Shown: piece after piece, positions 33,483-41,437 of the stretch
Position numbering within the stretch: position 1 is the first letter of the stretch
How the letters are laid out: every line of letters begins with the position of its first letter
From: Paenibacillus alginolyticus DSM 5050 = NBRC 15375
Lineage (GTDB): Bacteria > Bacillota > Bacilli > Paenibacillales > NBRC-103111
NCBI RefSeq assembly: GCF_000422905.1
Contig: NZ_AUGY01000010.1
Location: forward strand, 98,157-162,156
Length of the DNA stretch: 64,000 bases
Reading direction: 5' to 3'
The notes under the pieces: generated by a model
What the model was told of the DNA's origin: nothing
The model's input: the letters and a program-made list of their open reading frames with translations, nothing else
Databases searched by the model: none
Translations under genes and position numbers: made by a program

Positions 33483-34322
33483 ATGGCAATGAAGGTTCAG
33501 GTTCATAAATTACTGCTTCACGCACTTATTATCACAGGTATCGTACTCATGATGTACCCCGTATTATGGATGATCATCAGTTCGTTTAAACCAACGGAAA
33601 CGATTTTGACGGATAACAGTCTTATACCGAAAAATTTGACGCTCATGAACTATTTTAAAGGGTGGAAAGGTACATCGGGAACAACGTTCAGCACGTTTTA
33701 TTTGAATTCGCTGCTCATGGTCGGGTTGGCTGTAATTGGCAACATCGTATCTTGTTCGCTAACGGCTTATGCATTCGCAAGATTGGAGTTTAAAGGAAAA
33801 AAAATCATGTTTGCCTTAATGCTAATGACAATGATGATTCCAATGCATGTGCTTATTGTTCCCCAGTACATCGTTTTCAATAAATTGGAATGGGTCAACA
33901 CCATTCTTCCGATCGTCGTACCGAAATTTTTTGCTGTAGAAGGATTCTTTATTTACTTAACTGTTCAATTTATACGAACGCTACCACGCGAGCTAGATAA
34001 AGCAGCTACAGTCGACGGATGTGGTCCAATCACCATCTATACGCGGATTATTCTGCCTTTGACGACTCCAGCCATCGTAACTACAACGATTTTCACATTT
34101 ATTTGGACATGGAATGACTTCTTTAGCCAGCTTCTTTACCTTAGTGGCGTGAAAAAATATACCGTAACACTTGCGCTTCGCATGTTTACCGATGCTGGCG
34201 GTGAGGCAGCTCTCGGGTCGCTATTCGCCATGTCGGTGGTTTCCATTATTCCGGTATTTTTAATCTTCTTGTTCTTTCAACGATATATTGTCGAAGGTAT
34301 AGCGACGTCTGGAATCAAATAG
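33483..34322 (+). CDS. CUT1 sugar ABC transporter permease (MalG/UgpE-like)
   Basis: 279 residues. Seen: MYPVLWMIISSFKPTETIL, AYAFARLEFKGKKIM, the EAA loop ELDKAATVDGCGPITIYTRI, and the usual ending RYIVEGIATSGIK. ATG 33483 with GGGGGTGAGG upstream, 11 bases after the previous stop. No ATPase gene in this operon. Last gene, followed by a terminator. Confidence 0.93.
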   Translation: MAMKVQVHKLLLHALIITGIVLMMYPVLWMIISSFKPTETILTDNSLIPKNLTLMNYFKGWKGTSGTTFSTFYLNSLLMVGLAVIGNIVSCSLTAYAFARLEFKGKKIMFALMLMTMMIPMHVLIVPQYIVFNKLEWVNTILPIVVPKFFAVEGFFIYLTVQFIRTLPRELDKAATVDGCGPITIYTRIILPLTTPAIVTTTIFTFIWTWNDFFSQLLYLSGVKKYTVTLALRMFTDAGGEAALGSLFAMSVVSIIPVFLIFLFFQRYIVEGIATSGIK

Positions 34323-34335
34323 ACAAATAGCAAAG

Positions 34336-34377
34336 AGCGTAGATTGCCGTGATGAGGCAGGATACGCTTTTTTTGCT
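34336..34377 (+). terminator. Rho-independent terminator of the rpiB operon
   Basis: AGCGTA pairs with TACGCT around a structured loop (TTGCC/GGCAG), followed by seven T. The remaining 34378-34770 contains no supported gene, only an imperfect inverted repeat at 34579-34632. Confidence 0.7.
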
Positions 34378-34578
34378 GTTTAATGTGTTTGTCTAAGACT
34401 TGATTGTGTGCGTTTTTCATAACCCGGTTCATTTTGACGCGGTAAAGTGGTTCGGGTCGTGAAAAACACTGGTTTTAAATATATGATTATCACAGCTAAG
34501 TATCTTGCGGAATTGACCGATGCTTGCGAGAAGGGAGAGATTGTTTTTTTGCTTATACTACTAGCATGCGATGAATTG

Positions 34579-34632
34579 GCACCACCCTGATTCCCAAGGA
34601 AACACGTTGGATTTCCAGGGCAATATTGGTGC
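34579..34632. repeat. Imperfect nested inverted repeat
   Basis: GCACCA (34579-34584) pairs with TGGTGC (34627-34632) and an inner CCCTG pairs with CAGGG. No T-run follows; no function is assigned. Confidence 0.35.
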
Positions 34633-34770
34633 TTATTTATCGAAGTTGGGTAAAATCACTCAGTGATTGGAACAAGTCTTTACAATAAAATAGGCAGGTT
34701 GCGTGAAGTGCCTTTTCTGTGTATCATTCCCAAGAGAAGCATCGGCTTCCTTGTATCCTTACGTCAAAAT

Positions 34771-35048
34771 ATGTCCACTTTCCACGTGGAGAACTGGCCA
34801 ACGGTTTCAAAGAAAGATTGCACTTGCTTTTCTTGTGTTGTATCCAGTAGGTATGACGTGATTGGGACGAAATGGACCTTTTTAATTATTCGGGACCTTC
34901 TTATCGAAGGTACGCTGCGATTCAGCGATCTGCTGAATCAATGGATGGGATTAGCCCAAAAACACGCGTTGAATATACGTTAACGGAAAAAGGACGGAGA
35001 TTGGAACGTATATTTGTTGAATTAAAGAGATTTGGATTTAATTTGTAG
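34771..35048 (+). pseudogene. Degraded HxlR-family transcriptional regulator
   Basis: The first part reads KKDCTCFSCVVSSRYDVIGT then KWTFLIIRDLLIEGTLRFSDLL, the N-terminal half of an HxlR winged helix-turn-helix. Near 34940 the frame shifts: a second frame reads MDGISPKTRVEYTLTEKG and continues to a TAG at 35046-35048. About 25 residues that normally lie between SPKT and RVEY (the recognition helix and wing) are missing. Frameshift plus internal deletion make this a dead gene. HxlR proteins often control ytbDE-like operons, such as the one at the start of the window. Confidence 0.8.
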
Positions 35049-35060
35049 AATACGTAATAA

Positions 35061-35108
35061 AAAACCAGGCAATAACACATTCTTGTGTTGTTACCTGGTT
35101 TCTGTTTT
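35061..35108. terminator. Bidirectional terminator
   Basis: AACCAGG-AATAACACA pairs with TGTGTTGTT-CCTGGTT around TTCT, with A-run before and T-run after. It sits between the HxlR remnant and the converging HD-GYP gene. Confidence 0.85.
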
Positions 35109-35124
35109 TAGGATTCCACCTAGC

Positions 35125-36039
35125 TTATTTTTCTCTATTTAATATCCCAATAAAGAGATCAGCTATATGTGGATCGAAATGTATCCCTTTTTTTTTGCTT
35201 ATTTCATTAATAGCTGATTCTTTACTCAGAGGTTTCCTGTAGACACGTGTAGATGTCATGGCATCATAAGAATCTGCAATAGCCATGATGCGAGCGTATA
35301 AAGGGATTTCTTCGCCTTTTAATCCTTCTGGATACCCTGTTCCATCGTATTTTTCATGATGATATAGAACAATATCCATTATACCGTTTTTGTTAAATGC
35401 AGAAATATGTTTAATTGTTTCGTAGCCGATAACGGGGTGTTTTTGAATAATTTTGAACTCCTCATCCGATAATCGCCCTGTATTCGTAAGTATATATTCG
35501 GGAACACCGATTTTGCCTATATCGTGTAGTAAGCCGCCCACATAAATGGCATCACATTGCTCGCTGGAAAGTTTCATCTCTTTTGCGATTTTTAAAGCAT
35601 AATTAGCTACTTTTTCAGAATGTCTTGCGGTGTATGTATCTCTAGAATCTAAGGATTTCGTTAGAGCTGAGATCAAGTCAAATGTGACTTCTCTTCTTTT
35701 TTGGTAATTATTTTCCATTCTAGTCGCAATGAGGGTCATGATCACATACACACACCAAAGAGTGAGGAACGAATCCATGGGAGGGATTTGTTTAAATTCT
35801 ACATAGGACCTCAATAAAACTACCATTGTACAAAGAATGATTAGGACCGCCAACGGTTTTTTCGAAAAGCCAATGCCAAGAAATACAACTGAAAGCAGAT
35901 AAAAAGCATATGTATCAAACTCAGGAAAAATAAATACATATATAATCGTATTCAATAGTAGAGTTAGAAAGAATCCGTATCGAAATACATAATCACGGCT
36001 GAAATGAGTGATTACTCTTTCTTTAGATCGTAAATGCAT
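35125..36039 (-). CDS. HD-GYP domain cyclic-di-GMP phosphodiesterase, membrane-bound
   Basis: 304 residues. N-terminal part has four to five hydrophobic segments (about residues 15-110, including YGFFLTLLLNTIIYVFIF); the C-terminal HD-GYP domain (about 125-304) shows SRDTYTARHSEKVANYAL, LLHDIGKIGVPEYIL and LYHHEKYDGTGYPEGLKGEE with the GYP motif intact. HD-GYP enzymes hydrolyse c-di-GMP. ATG at 36037-36039 is chosen because AAGGCGGA precedes it; an ATG at 36147 touching the CheY stop lacks a site. Same transcript as the CheY-like gene and downstream of a c-di-GMP-I riboswitch, so its expression is likely set by its own substrate. Confidence 0.9.
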   Translation of the reverse strand: MHLRSKERVITHFSRDYVFRYGFFLTLLLNTIIYVFIFPEFDTYAFYLLSVVFLGIGFSKKPLAVLIILCTMVVLLRSYVEFKQIPPMDSFLTLWCVYVIMTLIATRMENNYQKRREVTFDLISALTKSLDSRDTYTARHSEKVANYALKIAKEMKLSSEQCDAIYVGGLLHDIGKIGVPEYILTNTGRLSDEEFKIIQKHPVIGYETIKHISAFNKNGIMDIVLYHHEKYDGTGYPEGLKGEEIPLYARIMAIADSYDAMTSTRVYRKPLSKESAINEISKKKGIHFDPHIADLFIGILNREK

Positions 36040-36147
36040 AGGAAATTCCGCCTTGTTTAAGTATTGTGATTTACTAAGTTTGTATTCTAACAATTGGGTC
36101 CGGAAAGTGGAGTGGCGAGGCGTACAGGTGGAAAGCTTTGAGGGCAT

Positions 36148-36510
36148 TCACGTATTCAATACCTTTTTTACAGCTTCAGCTACTCTGTCTTTATCAAAGG
36201 GCTTCACAATAAAATCTCTAGCGCCAAGGGTAATAGCTTCAATCACAAATGATTGTTGCCCCATTGCGGACACCATAATGATCTTTGAATCGCTCTTGTA
36301 ATTTATTATTTCCTTTAATGCAGTAATACCATCCATCTCAGGCATTGTAATATCCAACGTAATGATGTCAGGAGAATGTTGTAAAAATAGAGAGATTGCC
36401 TCAAGTCCATTCGATGCTTCGGCTACAATTTCATGCCCTAGTTCTAAGAGGATGTTCTTAATCATCAATCGCATAAACATAGAATCATCTACAACCATTA
36501 GTCTCGCCAT
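36148..36510 (-). CDS. CheY-like single-domain response regulator
   Basis: 120 residues, a receiver domain only. Seen: acidic pocket RLMVVDDSMFMR, phospho-acceptor Asp in IITLDITMPEMDG, Thr/Ser position in IIMVSAMGQQ and Lys in FIVKPFDKDR. ATG 36510 with AAAGGTGAT upstream. Co-transcribed with an HD-GYP gene; the pair resembles split versions of the common receiver-HD-GYP fusion, so the CheY-like protein may act on the phosphodiesterase or on motility. No kinase gene adjacent. Confidence 0.92.
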   Translation of the reverse strand: MARLMVVDDSMFMRLMIKNILLELGHEIVAEASNGLEAISLFLQHSPDIITLDITMPEMDGITALKEIINYKSDSKIIMVSAMGQQSFVIEAITLGARDFIVKPFDKDRVAEAVKKVLNT

Positions 36511-36587
36511 TTTAATTATCACCTTTCAGGGGGGCTTTCTACCTAGCTGTTTACTGTTATAGATAGCTACAATAATTCGTTACATAA

Positions 36588-36622
36588 GAAAAACTCCCCA
36601 TATTAGAAGAATAAGGGGAGTC
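36588..36622 (-). terminator. Riboswitch expression-platform terminator
   Basis: On the minus strand ACTCCCC pairs with GGGGAGT, followed by TTTTTC. It lies between the c-di-GMP-I aptamer and the CheY-like gene, so it is the probable switching hairpin. Confidence 0.8.
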
Positions 36623-36631
36623 GTGGATATA

Positions 36632-36727
36632 TCCCTTCCTTCGGTAACTGGCAAGCATAGCGAAGTAATTCGCCTTAGCTCCTGTAGCTTTGCGTCACTA
36701 ATTTTCATTAGCTTTGCTCTTATCGTA
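36632..36727 (-). ncRNA. c-di-GMP-I (GEMM-I) riboswitch aptamer
   Basis: Minus-strand transcript shows GAGCAAAGC, a stem closed by a GAAA tetraloop (CTAAT-GAAA-ATTAG), the core GACGCAAAGCTACAGG, and a 3' part GCCAGTTACCG: the conserved layout of the GEMM-I aptamer with tetraloop and receptor. Followed by a terminator hairpin and then by genes for a CheY-like protein and a c-di-GMP phosphodiesterase. Ligand-dependent control of those genes is predicted. Confidence 0.88.
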
Positions 36728-36752
36728 TAACAGAAGAATTGCTATTTTTTTA

Positions 36753-36781
36753 AGTATACCACTCTAGTTACCAGTAATAAA
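36753..36781 (-). promoter_or_regulatory. Possible promoter of the riboswitch transcript
   Basis: On the minus strand TTTATT (36776-36781) and TATACT (36753-36758) are 17 bases apart, ending about 25 bases before the aptamer. The stretch 36782-37059 holds nothing else that I recognise. Confidence 0.4.
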
Positions 36782-37059
36782 GTACTAGTGGTAAAGGAAG
36801 TGATCATTCCTGAATAATATACACATTCTAAGGGAAAAATGCATGATAAGCATGAAGCACCTGTAAGCAAGATCCAACATTTGCATCAAAATTTGTAAGA
36901 CATTCGGGAAATTGGATCATTTAGATGAGTTGTAGTTAAATAATGCCCTTTTTTAGTGAGAAAGACGAACGATTCTCTTGATTAATTCTGAAATCCTATG
37001 TATTATTAAGATAGATTTTACATGCGTAAGGGTTGACAATTAATCTTGAAGGTGATTCC

Positions 37060-37407
37060 ATGCCACAACTAGATTCTAATGAATACAAGAAGAAGCTGTG
37101 TCACCTCTATAACGAAATTTCCAAAGAGCTGTTCGGGTTTGGCACAACACTGCTGAAGGTTTCAATAGAACAAAACATTATTACTTTTCATGCCAAACAT
37201 CGCCGCTCACCACGTTCAACCGCATTAGAAGGCGAGGCGCCAACGCTCAAACACGAAGTCGATTTTTATATGTCCTCCATATACAAGAAGAGAATCCGTG
37301 AAAGGCTGGAGCAAGAACTTGGCTTATCCATGGATGCCGTATTAAGGGACTATGATCCGCCGACGCAAAGGGCAATAACGAATATTATTCTTAAACAAAC
37401 CGAATAG
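37060..37407 (+). CDS. DUF2294 (MpsC-like) protein
   Basis: 115 residues. Seen: MPQLDSNEYKKKLCHLYNEI then KELFGFGTTLLKVSIEQNII, and near the C-terminus RERLEQELGLSMDAVLRDYD, the pattern of the DUF2294 family (Pfam now calls it MpsC, after a component linked to Na+-translocating membrane-potential systems). No membrane segment here and no mpsA/mpsB neighbour. ATG 37060 with GAAGGTGAT upstream. Single gene. Function in this organism unknown. Confidence 0.8.
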   Translation: MPQLDSNEYKKKLCHLYNEISKELFGFGTTLLKVSIEQNIITFHAKHRRSPRSTALEGEAPTLKHEVDFYMSSIYKKRIRERLEQELGLSMDAVLRDYDPPTQRAITNIILKQTE

Positions 37408-37491
37408 TCTTGCCGGGCGGTGTTCTCTTTTGATTTATCTTAAGAGAAAACCACATGTATACCAATAGATGTCACTTTGCATTGTTTACAA

Positions 37492-37550
37492 TGAAGAGTG
37501 CTCTTGTTAGAAGCTTCTTTCTATCAAGGGTACTTTTCTTTTTTTTTGCA
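37492..37550 (+). terminator. Probable terminator
   Basis: AAGAGTGCTCTTG pairs imperfectly with CAAGGGTACTTTT and is followed by a long T-run. Confidence 0.6.
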
Positions 37551-37668
37551 TGTTGCCGTTAGAGCGAGATGCGCATAGATCTAGGGTCTTGAAGAATACT
37601 AGTAAAAATTTAACAGGGGATTCACGCATAAAAAATCATACATGATAAAACTGGGAGGACGATGAATA

Positions 37669-38778
37669 ATGAAACAAAAAATGGTTCGTGGTTTAATTTC
37701 TTTATCTGTAGTAGGACTAGCCTTGACAGGTTGCGGCACAGCGCCCGCGAAGGACCAGGGCAATACAAGTGGAGCTACAACAGCACCCACAGCCGCTGCC
37801 ACATCGGCATCCAAAGGGGAACCTACAACTTTAGTCATTTCCACCTGGGGGTTTTCGGATGACTTCTTCAAGAAAGAAGTGTACGCGCCGTTTGAGAAAG
37901 CGCATAACGCTAAGATTGTTCTCGAAATAGGCAATAACGCAGAACGTTTGAACAAAGTGAAACAAGGCAGCTCGAGCGTGGATCTCATTTATTTATCTGA
38001 CTATTACGCACAACAAGGAATTGAAGCGGGACTTTTCGATAAAATCGATCGCAGTCGCATTCCGAATTTGAAAGACATCTATGATTTGGCCAAAGCGCCA
38101 CTGGGTGAAGATTACGGTCCTGCCTACACAGTAGGTCGACTAGGTATTGCCTACAATCCGAAAGCAACAACCAAAGAAATCAAGTCATGGAGCGACCTTT
38201 GGAGTCCTGAGCTTTCCAAGAAGCTGACTCTTCCTAATATCACGGCAACAACAGGCCCAATGGTCTTGGATGCAGCATCTGTGGTTGCTGGCAACACGAC
38301 TTTTAACGAAGATCAAGCTTTCGCAAAGGTTAAGGAACTGAACAAAGGAGTCGTTAAATATTACGGCCAAACTTCCGAATTCGTTAACATGTTCTCGCAA
38401 GGGGAAATTGCAGCGGGTCCTATCATGGAAATGTATGTGAAGGATTTGAAAGCAGCAGTACCAGAAACGAAGTTCGTCTCCCCGCAAGAAGGAGCTTACG
38501 CCGTTATGAATACGGTCAACGTGATTAAAGGAAGTAAAAATAAGCAGCTGGCTGAAGATTTCATCAACTGGCATTTGAGCAAAGAAGTACAGGAGAAATC
38601 AGCGAAAGCAAAAGTAGATTCACCTGTAAACACGACACTTCAGCTTTCGACTGAAGAAGCTACGGGAATTACTTATGGCGCAGACGTTGTGAGTAAACTT
38701 CGCAAATTGGATATGAAAATCGTCAATCAAAATCTTAAAGCATGGATTGCACGTTGGAACAAGGAAGTTGCTCAATAA
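37669..38778 (+). CDS. Pot-type ABC transporter substrate-binding lipoprotein
   Basis: 369 residues, SBP_bac_8/PotD-like fold. Seen: lipobox LTGC, Cys22; TTLVISTWGFSDDFFKKEVY, GSSSVDLIYLSDYYAQQG, YGPAYTVGRLGIAYNP, and KEIKSWSDLWSPELSKKLTL, typical of spermidine/putrescine-family binders. ATG with GGGAGGACG upstream. Followed by a hairpin, then a nucleoside hydrolase gene, two permeases and an ATPase. Homology suggests polyamine-type ligand, but the neighbours (nucleoside hydrolase, adenine deaminase) argue for nucleosides or purines. Confidence 0.9.
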   Translation: MKQKMVRGLISLSVVGLALTGCGTAPAKDQGNTSGATTAPTAAATSASKGEPTTLVISTWGFSDDFFKKEVYAPFEKAHNAKIVLEIGNNAERLNKVKQGSSSVDLIYLSDYYAQQGIEAGLFDKIDRSRIPNLKDIYDLAKAPLGEDYGPAYTVGRLGIAYNPKATTKEIKSWSDLWSPELSKKLTLPNITATTGPMVLDAASVVAGNTTFNEDQAFAKVKELNKGVVKYYGQTSEFVNMFSQGEIAAGPIMEMYVKDLKAAVPETKFVSPQEGAYAVMNTVNVIKGSKNKQLAEDFINWHLSKEVQEKSAKAKVDSPVNTTLQLSTEEATGITYGADVVSKLRKLDMKIVNQNLKAWIARWNKEVAQ

Positions 38779-38787
38779 ATAAAACCA

Positions 38788-38822
38788 ATCAAGGGTATAT
38801 GCCAATATACCCTTGATTTCTT
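38788..38822 (+). terminator. Intra-operon hairpin after the binding-protein gene
   Basis: TCAAGGGTATAT pairs with ATATACCCTTGA (one unpaired base in the loop region), followed by TTTCTTC. Confidence 0.7.
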
Positions 38823-38847
38823 CAATAGGACTTAAGGGGGCTTAGTC

Positions 38848-39780
38848 ATGAAAAAGAAGGTCATCCTAGATGTAGACACGGGTGTGGATGATGCGTTAGG
38901 TATTCTGCTGGCCGTTCGCAGCGGAAATATGGATGTGCTCGGAATTACAACCGTGAATGGCAACGTTTCTCTGGATCAAGCGACTAAGAATACATGCAAG
39001 ATCCTCCAACTGCTTGGGATGGAAGAGAAGATTCCAGTGGTTAAAGGGGCAGATAAGCCATTGATGCGAGCTTCTCACTTTGAGCATCATGTCCATGGAA
39101 ATGATGGGCTTGGCGGCGCTTTAAGCGATATGCCGGTTCATATGCAGACGACTGCTGGACACGCATCCGATTTTATCGTAAATCAAGTGCGGGAGCATGT
39201 CGGAGAAGTCACTTTAGTTATGACAGCTCCGCTAACGAATCTGGCTTTGGCGGTTATGAAGCATCCTGATCTGATTCATCAGGTCAAGGAAGTGATTGTG
39301 ATGGGCGGCGTTGTTCAAGGCTTCGGCAATATAACGCCCACGGCGGAGTACAATATGTATGTCGATCCGGAAGCCGCGAAGATCGTTTTCCAGGCAGGTT
39401 TTCCATCTTTAACCCTTGTAGGGTTGGATGTAACGCGTAAAGCGCTGCTAACCGATGAACATATTCGCGAGCTCGGTGATTCTCCAATAGCCCGTTATGT
39501 TCAGGAAAGCACAGCAAACTATATGAAGCGTTATTATGAACGTAACGGAGTTCGGGCCTGTGCGCTTCATGATCCGCTTGCAGTCGGAGTGGCTCTGAAT
39601 AAACAGCTGGTCACGACGCGCCATTATTACGTAGATGTCGAAACACGCAGCGAGCTTTGCGACGGACAAACTGTATGCGATTTCCAGAACCGCTTATCCA
39701 AAGAGGCTAATGTTCATGTTTGTATGGATGTATCGGCTGACGAATTCCTCCAGCTTTTTATAAATGCGCTGCGTGCCTAG
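38848..39780 (+). CDS. Inosine/uridine-preferring nucleoside hydrolase
   Basis: 310 residues, full length for the family. Splits ribonucleosides into base and ribose. Seen: the N-terminal Ca2+-binding motif DVDTGVDDALGI (DxDxxxDD), GITTVNGNVSLDQATKNT, HHVHGNDGLGG, LVMTAPLTNLAL, EYNMYVDPEAAKIVF and ALHDPLAVGVAL with the late Asp ligand. No signal peptide, so it works in the cytoplasm on imported nucleosides. ATG with AAGGGGGC upstream. It sits inside the transporter operon. Confidence 0.94.
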   Translation: MKKKVILDVDTGVDDALGILLAVRSGNMDVLGITTVNGNVSLDQATKNTCKILQLLGMEEKIPVVKGADKPLMRASHFEHHVHGNDGLGGALSDMPVHMQTTAGHASDFIVNQVREHVGEVTLVMTAPLTNLALAVMKHPDLIHQVKEVIVMGGVVQGFGNITPTAEYNMYVDPEAAKIVFQAGFPSLTLVGLDVTRKALLTDEHIRELGDSPIARYVQESTANYMKRYYERNGVRACALHDPLAVGVALNKQLVTTRHYYVDVETRSELCDGQTVCDFQNRLSKEANVHVCMDVSADEFLQLFINALRA

Positions 39781-39807
39781 CGAACCCAGGAACAGGAGTA
39801 AAGCTAC

Positions 39808-40629
39808 ATGAAAAAAAAGTTCTTATTTTTATTATTGCTACCGGGACTACTTTTCTTGACGATTTTCATGGTGGTACCGATCCTACTCACGATAGGTTCA
39901 ACCTTTTTCGATAAAGGGACATTTACGCTTGGAGGGTACTTGAACTTCTTTAAAGACCCTTATTTTCTCAAAATCGTATGGACAACGCTTCGTGTCAGCT
40001 TGGTAACTACATTATTTTGTATATTGCTTGGATTTCCAGTAGCTTACTTCATCTCCAAACAAAGTCCGAGACAAAAGGCGATCTTACTTGCATTAGCTAT
40101 TTTTCCGCTGCTTACAAGCTCGGTTGTCAGATCGTTTAGCTGGATGATAATTTTGGGTAAAAAAGGGCTGCTCAATAATGCTTTGATGGCCATTGGTCTC
40201 ATCCAAGAGCCACTTGATATTTTGTATACGCCTGCTGCGATGATGATTGGTCTTCTCCATTTGTTTTTACCGCTCATCATTATTACGTTGGTCGGTGTTC
40301 TTGAGAATATAGATCCGGATCTGATCAAAGCGGCGGAGAGCTTGGGAGCCAACCGATTTACGGCTTTCGTCAAGGTTATCGTGCCGCTTAGTGTACCCGG
40401 ATTAATTATAGGCAGTATCCTTGTTTTTGTCGGAAGCCTGACAGCTTATACGACACCAGCTTTGCTCGGAGGCAAGCAGCGGGTCATTTCCACATTCCTC
40501 TATCAGAATGCGATTACACTGAACGATTGGTATCTCGCCTCCGTCATTGCCGTGATTATGATCGTGATCACCTTCGTGGTTATCGCGCTTATGAACAAAC
40601 TGGCTACTAAATTAAATCCGAAGGGGTAG
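39808..40629 (+). CDS. Pot-type ABC permease (PotB-like)
   Basis: 273 residues, six predicted helices. Seen: LPGLLFLTIFMVVPILLTIG, YFISKQSPRQKAILLALAIF, SWMIILGKKGLLN, and the EAA-like loop DLIKAAESLGANRFTAFVKV. ATG with GGAACAGGAG upstream. Next permease begins four bases after its stop. Confidence 0.93.
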   Translation: MKKKFLFLLLLPGLLFLTIFMVVPILLTIGSTFFDKGTFTLGGYLNFFKDPYFLKIVWTTLRVSLVTTLFCILLGFPVAYFISKQSPRQKAILLALAIFPLLTSSVVRSFSWMIILGKKGLLNNALMAIGLIQEPLDILYTPAAMMIGLLHLFLPLIIITLVGVLENIDPDLIKAAESLGANRFTAFVKVIVPLSVPGLIIGSILVFVGSLTAYTTPALLGGKQRVISTFLYQNAITLNDWYLASVIAVIMIVITFVVIALMNKLATKLNPKG

Positions 40630-40633
40630 AAGT

Positions 40634-41422
40634 ATGCGAGAGAAGAATCGAGGACTGGCCTTATTTACACTACTTGTCTATATATTCTTGCTCGGGCCGC
40701 TCGTCATTATTGCATTTGCTTCATTTGAGCCAGGGAGTGTATTGAAATTCCCTCCGACAGGATTCTCATTGAAATGGTACCGCAACATTTTGGAAGTCAA
40801 GATGTTCATGAAGACCGCGGGTACCTCTGTTATCGTATCGATGATCGGTAATTTGTTTGCACTGCTGCTTGGTATCCCAGCGGCTTATGCGTTAAGCCGG
40901 TTTGAGTTTAAGGGAAAAGGAGCGCTGAATGCGATTTTTATTTCCCCGGTGCTTATTCCAGGTATCGTGCTTGGGTTTACGATGCTTAAGTACCTTATCG
41001 TCACCTATCACTTGCCGATCTATGCAGCACTGCTGATTGGACATACCGTGATTATGCTTCCTTTTATCATCCGCGTTATTGCATCAAGCTTATCGAATTT
41101 TGATTTTGCGATTGAGGAAGCTGCATTAAGTCTTGGCGCCGGTCAGCTTAAAACCTTTTTCAAAGTCGTCCTGCCGAACATCAAGTCCGGTATTATCGCA
41201 GCCATTCTTATTGCATTTTTAGAATCATTTAATAATGTCGACATTTCGGTCTTTATGACGGGTCCCGGAGTCAGTACGCTGCCAATACAGATGCTGACGT
41301 ATGTGGAGAATCATTTTGACCCGACAATTGCCGCTATATCTGTCTTACTCATGCTCTTCACTGCCGTACTTATGTTCATCATTGAACGGTTGATGGGTTT
41401 ATCCTATTTCACCAAACGATAA
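40634..41422 (+). CDS. Pot-type ABC permease (PotC-like)
   Basis: 262 residues. Seen: GPLVIIAFASFEPGSVLKFP, FSLKWYRNILE, AYALSRFEFKGKGALN, and the EAA-like loop AIEEAALSLGAGQLKTFFKV, characteristic of PotC. ATG with GAAGGGGTAGAAGT upstream. Forms the channel with the PotB-like permease. Confidence 0.93.
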   Translation: MREKNRGLALFTLLVYIFLLGPLVIIAFASFEPGSVLKFPPTGFSLKWYRNILEVKMFMKTAGTSVIVSMIGNLFALLLGIPAAYALSRFEFKGKGALNAIFISPVLIPGIVLGFTMLKYLIVTYHLPIYAALLIGHTVIMLPFIIRVIASSLSNFDFAIEEAALSLGAGQLKTFFKVVLPNIKSGIIAAILIAFLESFNNVDISVFMTGPGVSTLPIQMLTYVENHFDPTIAAISVLLMLFTAVLMFIIERLMGLSYFTKR

Positions 41423-41437
41423 CGGAGGCTTTCATCC

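Noticed and set aside
34481..34590. Short frame starting MIITAKYLAELTDACEK
   Set aside because: Only about 36 codons, no ribosome binding site and no family match; not enough to call a gene or remnant.
37408..37668. Purine riboswitch before the nucleoside salvage operon
   Set aside because: Looked for the purine aptamer core sequences and found none; only a terminator-like hairpin is present.
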